The notes under the pieces were generated by a model that worked only from the letters and a program-made list of their open reading frames with translations, had not been told where the DNA came from and ran no database searches. Shown one piece after another: positions 1 to 5,276 of a DNA stretch of 5,276 nucleotides; the first letter of the stretch is position 1; every line of letters begins with the position of its first letter. The DNA is from Verrucomicrobiota bacterium. GTDB lineage: Bacteria > Verrucomicrobiota > Verrucomicrobiia > Limisphaerales > AV2. Location of the stretch: the NCBI GenBank assembly GCA_003219345.1, contig QHOP01000476.1, positions 1 to 5,276 of the forward strand, given 5' to 3'. The position numbers and the translations under genes were made by a program.

Positions 1-2
1 TC

Positions 3-659
3 GACACGACCCTTGCCGCTTACACCGGGACCAGCGTCAGCAGCCTCACTTTAGTTGCCAGCGACGACAACTCGGGCGGCGGCGGCGGCACGAGCAAAAT
101 TGTGTTCACAGCCACGTCAGGGACGACTTATCGAATAGCAGTGGATGGCTTCAACGGCGCGCAAGGCAATATTACGCTCGACTGGATTCAACCGACCGCG
201 CCGGTCTTCACGACCCAACCACAAAGCCAGGCGGTCATCGCGGGCAACAACGTCACCTTTAGCTCCGTTGCGATCGGCACACCAACACCGACGTATCAGT
301 GGAAGTTTAACGGATCAAATATCACCGGTGCCACGTCGTCGAGTTACACGAAAAACAACGTCACAACCAACGACGCGGGAAACTATACAGTCGTTGCGAG
401 CAATTCCGCCGGGTCAACGACGAGCGCAACTGCGGTTTTGACAGTGTACAATACCGCAGCGGCAACATTGAGTTCGTCTGCTTATTCCAACAATCAATTT
501 CAGTTCTCGTTGACTGGCGTTCCGGGCTACACCTACATTGTTCAAGCCTCGACAAATCTGACGAGTTGGATTTCTGTCAAAACGAACACTTCACCGTTTA
601 CGTTCACAGACACGCAAGCTACGAATTATCCGTATAGGTTCTACCGAGCCATTTACTAA
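3..659 (+). CDS. C-terminal part of a large secreted Ig-domain protein (5' end outside window)
   Basis: The frame is open from the left edge to TAA at 657-659, giving the last 218 residues of a longer protein. A GTG at 102 could be read as a start, but matching protein sequence continues upstream of it, so this is an internal codon. Three modules are visible. Residues 1-62 are the end of a beta-sandwich module of the pre-peptidase C-terminal (PPC) type common in Verrucomicrobiota proteins, with the hallmark 'TYRIAVDGFNGAQGNITLDW'. Residues 67-148 are an Ig-like (I-set type) domain with the core Trp in 'YQWKFNG' and the 'DAGNYTVVASNSAG' motif; it lacks the usual cysteine pair, as bacterial versions often do. 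Residues 151-218 are a C-terminal module containing 'YIVQASTNLTSW' and ending 'YPYRFYRAIY'. A surface or secreted role in adhesion or carbohydrate binding is likely, but the catalytic or binding part, if any, lies upstream. There is no PEP-CTERM tail. Confidence 0.88.
   Translation, partial: DTTLAAYTGTSVSSLTLVASDDNSGGGGGTSKIVFTATSGTTYRIAVDGFNGAQGNITLDWIQPTAPVFTTQPQSQAVIAGNNVTFSSVAIGTPTPTYQWKFNGSNITGATSSSYTKNNVTTNDAGNYTVVASNSAGSTTSATAVLTVYNTAAATLSSSAYSNNQFQFSLTGVPGYTYIVQASTNLTSWISVKTNTSPFTFTDTQATNYPYRFYRAIY
75..89 (+). repeat. (GGC)5 trinucleotide run coding a Gly5 linker
   Basis: Five uninterrupted GGC codons encode five glycines in the loop between 'SDDNS' and 'TSKIV' of the upstream secreted protein. 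Pure in-frame triplet runs can change length by slippage without breaking the frame. The run is short, and a simple flexible loop explains it. Confidence 0.6.
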
Positions 660-692
660 TCGACGAAACTTGGACCTTACCTTGAAGCGTAT

Positions 693-1202
693 ATGAAAAA
701 AACAATCGCTCTTCTACTTACTTTCGTGAGCTTGGCGAGCGCGCAGGCGCAGGGCACGCTGCAGTTTACCGTCAGTCTTAACGGCGGTAACGAGGTGCCG
801 CCGAACAGCAGCCCCTATACGGCGTCTGGAACGCTGACGTTGAGCGGAAATACGCTGAACTACTCAATGGGCAGGAATGCCTGGGATTTCCTCCCGACGA
901 GCGCGGGCATTTATGGGCCGGCGACTGAAAGTCAGAATGCCAGCATCATTTTTGACCTGGGCAGTTACATTCTTAGCCCGAATCCACCCACGATGAGTTA
1001 CATTGGTGCCGTTACGGTTACCTCCCAGCAAATCAATGACCTCGAGGGCGGTCTTTGGTATGTCAACTTCAACTCGTCTTCGTTCCCCAACGGCGAGATT
1101 CGCGGGCAAATTATTCCTGTGCCGGAGCCGTCTGCTTTGGCGTTGCTCGCTGTGGGCGGGACACTGGCTGCTTTGCTCAGGAGACGGAAACTTCGTCAAT
1201 AA
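693..1202 (+). CDS. CHRD domain protein with PEP-CTERM sorting signal
   Basis: This is a 169-residue exported protein. Residues 1-20 form a classic signal peptide (MKK, then a hydrophobic stretch, then ASAQAQ, with likely cleavage near residue 18-20). Residues 21-141 match the CHRD family: 'LNGGNEVPP' near the start and 'GGLWYVNFNSSSFPNGEIRG' at the end are its most conserved blocks. Residues 143-169 are a PEP-CTERM tail: VPEPS, a hydrophobic segment (148-162), then the basic end RRRKLRQ. Such proteins are thought to be anchored and then cleaved or transferred by an exosortase, often in bacteria that make exopolysaccharide; no exosortase is in this window. The CHRD domain was named from the animal BMP antagonist chordin, and its bacterial role is not settled. 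The ATG at 693 fits the signal peptide; only a weak GAAG lies upstream as a ribosome site. It starts 33 bases after the preceding stop with no terminator between, suggesting one transcript. Confidence 0.93.
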   Translation: MKKTIALLLTFVSLASAQAQGTLQFTVSLNGGNEVPPNSSPYTASGTLTLSGNTLNYSMGRNAWDFLPTSAGIYGPATESQNASIIFDLGSYILSPNPPTMSYIGAVTVTSQQINDLEGGLWYVNFNSSSFPNGEIRGQIIPVPEPSALALLAVGGTLAALLRRRKLRQ

Positions 1203-1217
1203 ACTCACCCCTGTTTT

Positions 1218-1982
1218 ATGGGAACCAACCAGCGCCTTTCTTTGTTCGCTCTGGTCAGTGCGATGACCTGGCCAGCGGCCGCGCAGCCAGCTAACTTGAA
1301 TGGCCCACCCAATCTCGTCACGAACACCGTGACGCTGCCGCCTGGCTGGTCGTTGGCGGCCAACCCGTTGTTTCATTTGCGCGGAACCACGTTGCGTGAC
1401 GCGGTGCCGGACAACACGGTGGCAGAATTGTTCAAGCAAATGCCGCCCGGCACCGTCCTGCTCAAGTTTGATAACGCCACGCAGCGGTTCGACCGGAAGA
1501 CCGCGTTTCGGCATGGACGCTGGTCCAATCCGCACGAGACGCTCGCGCCGGGCGAAGGTGCGTTCCTGTTCAACCCGACGCGGAAGCCGTTGGCGGTTGC
1601 CTTCACGGGTAATTGGTGGTATGGCGCGGTGTCCATCCCGGTTGGGTTATCGCTGATTAGTTCACCAGGACCGGGCACGATTGACTTTATGCCCCCCGCC
1701 CCGCCGCAGACGCCACCGTTCGGCGGCCCGGTAGTGATTTACGGAGAGCCGGGTCCCCCTGCCGTTCCTCCGCCGGTGCCGTTTGCGCGAAGCGGCGTGA
1801 ACTTCGATCCGCAAGAGGGTGATGTAGTGTACACCTTTGACAATGCTTCCGGGAGATTTCACAGCCACACGTTTCAAAACGGCGCGTGGGACGCGCCGCT
1901 AGTGGTGGGTGTGGGGGACGCCTGTTTTGTTCATACGACGAAGCCGCGCACCCTCCAATCCACCGTGCCGCGGCCAGTGTGA
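1218..1982 (+). CDS. Secreted hypothetical protein with two FDN-type repeats
   Basis: The protein has 254 residues, starting at ATG 1218, 15 bases after the CHRD gene. I see no Shine-Dalgarno sequence, so translational coupling is possible. Residues 1-23 read as a signal peptide (charged start, hydrophobic core, AAAQ at the likely cleavage point). The mature part holds two diverged copies of one module. Copy A (about 41-131) has 'PPGWSLAANP', 'GTVLLKFDNATQRF', 'GRWSNP' and 'LAPGEGAFLFNP'. Copy B (about 138-251) has 'PVGLSLISSP', 'GDVVYTFDNASGRF', 'GAWDAP' and 'VGVGDACFVHTTKP'. Copy B carries a proline-rich insertion (159-188). From memory this matches an uncharacterised family of secreted proteins in Verrucomicrobiota; I assign no function. 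Unlike its neighbour it has no membrane anchor or PEP-CTERM tail, so it is probably released or held by a partner. The position suggests co-expression with the CHRD protein. Confidence 0.82.
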   Translation: MGTNQRLSLFALVSAMTWPAAAQPANLNGPPNLVTNTVTLPPGWSLAANPLFHLRGTTLRDAVPDNTVAELFKQMPPGTVLLKFDNATQRFDRKTAFRHGRWSNPHETLAPGEGAFLFNPTRKPLAVAFTGNWWYGAVSIPVGLSLISSPGPGTIDFMPPAPPQTPPFGGPVVIYGEPGPPAVPPPVPFARSGVNFDPQEGDVVYTFDNASGRFHSHTFQNGAWDAPLVVGVGDACFVHTTKPRTLQSTVPRPV

Positions 1983-1987
1983 GTTTT

Positions 1988-2059
1988 GATTCGGGTGGCG
2001 GTCGTTTCTTCAGCGAGAATCCCCATCTCGCACCTCCCTTGACGACTGCTGCCCGAATC
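1988..2059 (+). terminator. Two-tier stem-loop 3' of the three-gene cluster (possible transcript end)
   Basis: Left arm GATTCGGGTGGCGGTCGTT (1988-2006) pairs with GACGACTGCTGCCCGAATC (2041-2059) over 19 consecutive positions: 15 Watson-Crick and 4 G-U (1996/2051, 1997/2050, 2000/2047, 2006/2041). Inside it a second perfect 6-bp hairpin, GCGAGA/TCTCGC (2013-2018 with 2026-2031), closes a 7-base loop. The structure begins six bases after the stop of the duplicated-domain gene. No T-tract follows, so it is not a canonical intrinsic terminator. It may be a pause or protection structure at the RNA 3' end or a small structured RNA. The pairing is read directly from the sequence; the role is inferred. 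Confidence 0.55.
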
Positions 2060-2076
2060 CAGATGCACAACGCGGT

Positions 2077-2087
2077 TATGATATGAT
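2077..2087 (+). promoter_or_regulatory. Tandem TATGAT -10-like hexamers
   Basis: Two TATGAT hexamers (2077-2082 and 2082-2087, sharing one base) each match the TATAAT consensus at five of six positions. They lie about 50 bases before the GTG of the small gene at 2136. No good -35 element sits 16-18 bases upstream; the nearest TTGACG (2039-2044) is too far away. A weak promoter is possible, but so is a chance AT-rich patch. Confidence 0.2.
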
Positions 2088-2135
2088 AGGATCACGGATG
2101 AAAGCTATCGGTCCTGTTCGACATTTCGGTTCTGC

Positions 2136-2417
2136 GTGAACACTCCTGCACTGGACTTTGTGACCTGTAAAGCCACGCGGCGGGAAATCCTCGCGGAGTT
2201 GCGCAAGAATGGCATCCGTCGCTGGCCGGAAGTGGCTGGCCGTCAGATTCCGGTCAGAGTAGTTGCCCGGCACCGGGGCTGCGGCGAAGCATCAGTTCTG
2301 GCCTTCGCCCGCTTCATTCGCGAGCTCGGCGGTCTTGTCACCGTGGATATTCCACCGGACTGGAAAACCAAGCCGCCCGGAAGATTATCGAAGCGCAAAA
2401 CGCCTGCGCTACAGTAG
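2136..2417 (+). CDS. Small basic hypothetical protein (GTG start)
   Basis: The frame encodes 93 residues. It is open from 2082, and GTG 2136 is the first usable start; there is no upstream ATG and no clear ribosome site. I do not recognise the family. Residues 12-29 form a likely amphipathic helix ('ATRREILAELRKNGIRRW'), 36-50 are Arg/Val-rich, and 51-65 form another likely helix, followed by 'LVTVDIPPDW' and a Lys/Arg-rich tail. By my count it has 19 Lys+Arg against 8 Asp+Glu, so a basic cytoplasmic protein that might bind nucleic acid is conceivable, but that rests on charge alone. It has no signal peptide, unlike every other gene here, and a sampled 60-base line (2221-2280) is about 68% GC, higher than its surroundings. 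It converges on the long reverse gene with a 56-base gap. A chance open frame in GC-rich DNA is the main alternative. Confidence 0.45.
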   Translation: MNTPALDFVTCKATRREILAELRKNGIRRWPEVAGRQIPVRVVARHRGCGEASVLAFARFIRELGGLVTVDIPPDWKTKPPGRLSKRKTPALQ

Positions 2418-2473
2418 AGTGGATGAAGAAGATCGTAGAGGATTGCACACCTCTCAAACCGGGAGAAGTTTCG

Positions 2474-4891
2474 CTACGGCGCACTCGTTCTGAAAAACTC
2501 AGTGTTGTTTGTTGGACTGGCCATGAATGGGCTAGAGGCTCCGGGAATGGGAAACCAAGGCCCAACCGGATTAGCCGCATGCTCAAGTACGACATTAGTG
2601 GTCGACCACGACACGCCATGAAAGTTGTTAAATCGATAAATGCTAATTGGTGGTAACTGCACCTCAAGCCTTACTGCGGTATTCGCAGTCCCAAACTGAT
2701 TCCCAGCTTCGAGTTGATAATCACCTTGGTCGGCAGTGCCCGCCCCGTTGATGGTCAATGTTGGCGTTTGCGCGCCGGAAATGCGGTCGCCATCCATCAG
2801 ATTCGTGCCGCTTCTTCGCCATTGAAAATTGAGCGGAAGGGCACCAAACACCTTCGCTGTTATCACCGTATCTGTGTCTCGAAAAATGGCCCTGTTCGTT
2901 AGCGCTTCAATGACTGGCGTGAGAATGACTACAACTGCGTGTGTCTCGTTAGATCGATTCACTGCAGTGCCAATGATCCAGTCGTTGTCGTTTATCCGTG
3001 TTATCGAAAACGATTGTGGTTGCCAATCGGAATTCGTACCAACTAAATCCGCCACTCTGGCTAAGAGTTTGTCCCGCCAAATGACAGCACCTTCGGGGAT
3101 TTTTCCGCCAATGACCTCACTGCGGTTATTGATCCATGATGCTCTGCCGCCATAGTCATCTCGCCAAAGCGACACTCTGCTCCCGTCATGCTTCCAAAGG
3201 ACTGATTCGCTTCCCACGAAACCCACGATATCGCCTGCTTCGTTGATTGAAATTGTGGCCGAGTGCGTTCCATTCGTAGGCGACAACACGGTCACATGAT
3301 TTGCCGGGTCTGCAGAAACGGCAACTGACCAGCCACCGTAATTCATCGATCCAATTAGATTCCCACTGGTATTTCCCATGGAGAAGCCCGGAGTGGGCGA
3401 TCCCGGAAAGGGCGGTGGAAACTCTTGGTAATAAAGTCTGTTTCCGGCCAGCCGATAAGTCGATCCGTACTGTCCCACGCCAACACCACTTCGGCCAGCA
3501 GCGGCATCGTGGAGATCAGTGATGGTGATGCCGAACGCATCTCCCCAGTATCCCGCTACTGGCGATGAATTCGTGATGTAAAATATCTGCGAAATCGAAT
3601 ATGTCGCCGGGCTAGACCAAACCACTGGCTGGTGCAACCCTAGGTAGCAATAGAAATGGCCACCGATGACGCCGCTTTCTGTAATCGTGTATGGGAACGC
3701 GTCGCAAACATTAGTCGGCGTTGAGAGTTGCGTGAGTTTACCGTCTTCCCACAAGAAGGATCGTCCATTGCAAAGATGTCCTACGACTTGTCCTCGGTTA
3801 TTTAAGGCTGTAAGCTGGTTAACGAGCGAGACTGGACCCAAATCGAAAATCTTCAATTGCTCTGTTGAAGGGAGGACGGGAAATCGCGGGTTCGCACCCC
3901 ATTTTTGATTCACTGGCCCCGGCGGATTTGAAATATCGATATCAACGAAACCTTCTCCGGTGAAGTCGCCCCATTGTCCGTTAAACAAAAGAGCCAGTTC
4001 GCGATCAAGTTGCTCTGCTTGATCGCCCCTTTGTAGGGGCAAACCAACCTCCCCGAGATTTATTACCGTATTCGGCTGGAAGCGTTGGCCATTGCCGAAA
4101 TGAGGTTCAACGAAGAATGGTTCAGTTCCGAAAAAGCTACCTTCACCAGCATTCGGCCAAAGTTCGTGAGTGCCTTTCTCCAAATAAACTACTGGTGCCC
4201 CATTTGTTTTTTCGACATCAGCCCAACGCTTGACTGACGGAGGGATGCTATTGTCACCGTGATGATGGTAAACTACATATTGAGCGTTAGTGGTCGCTTT
4301 ATCCAACAGCACATCAATCCATACCCAATCGCCTTCGTGGTCGCCAGGGTTGTCTTGAAGCGGATTGTCGAAAAAGTGCGCGTCGTTGTACGGAAACAGT
4401 ATCCAGAATTGAGCGACAATATACTCGCTTCCAAAGGGAATTGGAAATTCAGGGTAAGAAAGCGACGACTCTGGATAATCCGACAGCGGCATGACATGCC
4501 CGTAAATTGGCACATTGACAGACATCGGAGGGTTGGTGGCGAACGGCCCGGTTTGAAAAGCATCGTCAAGATTAAGCTTCAACTGGCTTTCTCTGTAGCC
4601 CGAACCCCAGGCGCCGGTTTGAAGAATGATTCTCGGATTTGCTTGCAGCACCGACTGGCTAATGTCTCCACAAGGATTATGGATCAACTGTGAGTGTTGA
4701 ACAAACCACGTGGCGGAGCATGGCCAAACGGTCTCGTCGTGATCGAAGTAGAGCCAAGGGCGGTAAGTTTCGAGAATTGTTTGCTCAACTTGATCGGGAA
4801 TTCCATCACGATCCGTGTCTTGGCTAAACGAAACACTTGTGGCGATGAGCATACCGAGCGTGGAAGCGAAGAGGGGCGCGAGTCTTGGCAT
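2474..4891 (-). CDS. Exported multidomain protein: Vps62-like domain, HAF-type repeats, Ig-like domain
   Basis: The product is 805 residues from ATG at 4891. A TTG at 4930 would add 13 residues, but the ATG places a clean signal peptide at the N-terminus (MPRLAPLF..., likely cleaved near SFSQ, residue 24). Residues 25-36, DTDRDGIPDQVE, are a calcium-loop motif of the bacterial TSP3 type. Residues 37-337 resemble the Vps62 (DUF946) family: 'YRPWLYFDHDETVWP', 'GDHEGDWVWIDV' (183-194), 'YHHHGD', 'VVYLEKGTHELWPNAG' (234-249) and 'NGQWGDF'. Residues 348-655 carry HAF-type repeats, each with an 'N-x-x-G-x-V-V-G'-like core and a following 'fLW-DG' strand (for example LNNRGQVVG 363-371, INEAGDIVG 549-557, INNRSEVIG 587-595). 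Residues 660-746 are an Ig-like domain ('FQWRRSGTNL', 'DQGDYQLEAGNQFG'). Residues 747-805 form a C-terminal module ending 'EFFRTSAP'. There is no membrane anchor. A surface or secreted role is likely; no enzyme activity is established for these modules. It stands alone on this strand and is more AT-rich in sampled lines than the genes to its left. Confidence 0.9.
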   Translation of the reverse strand: MPRLAPLFASTLGMLIATSVSFSQDTDRDGIPDQVEQTILETYRPWLYFDHDETVWPCSATWFVQHSQLIHNPCGDISQSVLQANPRIILQTGAWGSGYRESQLKLNLDDAFQTGPFATNPPMSVNVPIYGHVMPLSDYPESSLSYPEFPIPFGSEYIVAQFWILFPYNDAHFFDNPLQDNPGDHEGDWVWIDVLLDKATTNAQYVVYHHHGDNSIPPSVKRWADVEKTNGAPVVYLEKGTHELWPNAGEGSFFGTEPFFVEPHFGNGQRFQPNTVINLGEVGLPLQRGDQAEQLDRELALLFNGQWGDFTGEGFVDIDISNPPGPVNQKWGANPRFPVLPSTEQLKIFDLGPVSLVNQLTALNNRGQVVGHLCNGRSFLWEDGKLTQLSTPTNVCDAFPYTITESGVIGGHFYCYLGLHQPVVWSSPATYSISQIFYITNSSPVAGYWGDAFGITITDLHDAAAGRSGVGVGQYGSTYRLAGNRLYYQEFPPPFPGSPTPGFSMGNTSGNLIGSMNYGGWSVAVSADPANHVTVLSPTNGTHSATISINEAGDIVGFVGSESVLWKHDGSRVSLWRDDYGGRASWINNRSEVIGGKIPEGAVIWRDKLLARVADLVGTNSDWQPQSFSITRINDNDWIIGTAVNRSNETHAVVVILTPVIEALTNRAIFRDTDTVITAKVFGALPLNFQWRRSGTNLMDGDRISGAQTPTLTINGAGTADQGDYQLEAGNQFGTANTAVRLEVQLPPISIYRFNNFHGVSWSTTNVVLEHAANPVGPWFPIPGASSPFMASPTNNTEFFRTSAP

Positions 4892-4904
4892 CGGGTTTCG
4901 CCCG
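4892..4904 (-). promoter_or_regulatory. Small hairpin directly 5' of the ATG of the Vps62-like gene
   Basis: In the reverse-strand RNA the 13 bases before the ATG read CGGGCGAAACCCG: a 4-bp stem (CGGG/CCCG) with a CGAAA loop. It occupies the place where a Shine-Dalgarno sequence would be, and none is seen. It may be incidental, or it may affect initiation. The stem is short, so confidence in a role is low. Confidence 0.22.
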
Positions 4905-4951
4905 GTCGATGAACCAAAGCTGATCGGCAATTGTTCCGCGACGGGTTACAC

Positions 4952-4980
4952 ATTCTGGAGCCTTCTCGGGGTCACGTCAA
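4952..4980 (-). promoter_or_regulatory. Candidate sigma-70-type promoter for the Vps62-like gene
   Basis: Read on the reverse strand, TTGACG (4980-4975, five of six matches to TTGACA) is followed by a 17-base spacer and CAGAAT (4957-4952, four of six to TATAAT). Transcription would start near 4945, leaving a leader of roughly 55 bases before the ATG at 4891. The optimal spacing and position support it; the -10 is mediocre and verrucomicrobial promoters are poorly characterised. Confidence 0.35.
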
Positions 4981-5276
4981 GCCACTTTATCACCGCATTT
5001 TGCCTTGATGCAGAAATCCGCCGCAATCATTGATATTAACCGTTTCGATTTGATTGGGCTCGCCGCCTTCTTTTGTTTTGCAGACGTGAAGCAGAGGTGT
5101 TGCGAGGCTGTGGCATTGTAGTCGCAGTTGTCCGCTTCCGTTTTTACATCGAGAGTGAAACGCTACGGCTCCGGGTTTTGGCTGCGAGTATCGGGAATGC
5201 CTCGTGCGTTTTGAGCGTTTCGGGGCAGGTCAGTGGCCAGTGCGCTCTTGGGGTCCGCGCGGCCCCGTCACGATTG
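4981..5276. other. Region without a defensible gene
   Basis: About 300 bases upstream of the candidate promoter. A forward frame is open from 5040 to the window edge (GTG at 5097), and a reverse frame is open from the edge (5275) down to a TAA whose complement is at 5144-5146. Neither product shows a domain, signal peptide or ribosome site I recognise. Near the edge GGGG...CCCC around a GC-rich core ('ggggtccgcgcggcccc') can form a 6-bp hairpin. The stretch may be intergenic, the start or end of a neighbouring gene, or part of a dispersed repeat; the sequence alone does not decide. Confidence 0.4.

Noticed and set aside
864..1535. Reverse-strand open frame of 223 codons
   Set aside because: It lies antisense across the CHRD gene and the start of the duplicated-domain gene, both supported by signal peptides and motifs. 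Its product is Arg/Gln-rich with no recognisable domain.
1886..2086. Forward frame of 66 codons crossing the stem-loop
   Set aside because: It overlaps the end of the duplicated-domain gene in another frame and runs through the 1988-2059 structure. The product is low-complexity with no start signal.
2437..2454. AGAGG/CCTCT hairpin between the convergent genes as a terminator
   Set aside because: The stem has only 5 bp with an 8-base loop, and no real T-tract follows in either direction.
2423..2656. Forward frame of 77 codons starting MKKIVEDC just after the small basic gene
   Set aside because: From 2474 on it is antisense, in register, to the Ig-like domain end and C-terminal module of the reverse gene. 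Only the first 17 codons are free and there is no independent support.
4259..4693. Forward frame of 144 codons
   Set aside because: It is entirely antisense to the Vps62-like domain, whose motifs are convincing; the forward product is a basic composition artefact.
1..5276. CRISPR array, insertion sequence, tRNA, or defence/toxin-antitoxin system
   Set aside because: No spaced direct repeats, transposase or integrase motifs, terminal inverted repeats, tRNA cloverleaf or nuclease/toxin signatures were seen on either strand. The recognisable genes encode exported structural-type proteins.

Overview
The window looks like accessory chromosome from a Verrucomicrobiota bacterium (Pedosphaera/Limisphaerales-like). 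This is inferred from protein style, not from a marker gene. Four genes encode exported, domain-mosaic proteins built from modules common in that phylum: Ig-like domains without cysteines, a CHRD domain with a PEP-CTERM anchor, HAF extracellular repeats, and a C-terminal module of the 'Y-x-V-Q-A-S-T-N-L-x-x-W ... Y-R-F-Y-R' type. There are no rRNA or tRNA genes, insertion sequences, integrases or CRISPR arrays.

Layout. Positions 1-1982 hold three forward genes separated by 33 and 15 bases and probably co-transcribed. They are the 3' end of a large secreted protein (beta-sandwich module, Ig-like domain, C-terminal module), a 169-residue CHRD/PEP-CTERM protein, and a 254-residue secreted protein with an internal duplication. 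Six bases after the last stop lies a strong two-tier stem-loop (1988-2059) whose 19-bp base is held together by four G-U pairs, so it favours forward-strand RNA. It probably marks or protects the 3' end of this transcript.

A small basic hypothetical gene with a GTG start follows (2136-2417). It converges on a long reverse-strand gene (4891-2474). That gene encodes an 805-residue exported protein with a calcium-loop motif, a Vps62-like domain, HAF-type repeats, an Ig-like domain and a C-terminal module. A plausible sigma-70 promoter lies just upstream of it. The last ~300 bases (about 4981-5276) hold no gene I can defend, although frames stay open to the window edge on both strands.

How the genes fit together. 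Everything recognisable acts outside the cytoplasm, and the theme is cell-surface or secreted structural and adhesive proteins. One protein should depend on an exosortase encoded elsewhere; two others end in a different, shared C-terminal module; the duplicated protein has neither. No enzyme, regulator or defence system is visible, and I do not see a convincing new multi-gene system. The items most worth a second look are the stem-loop, the Vps62-HAF-Ig fusion, the recurring C-terminal module and the uncharacterised duplicated-domain family.
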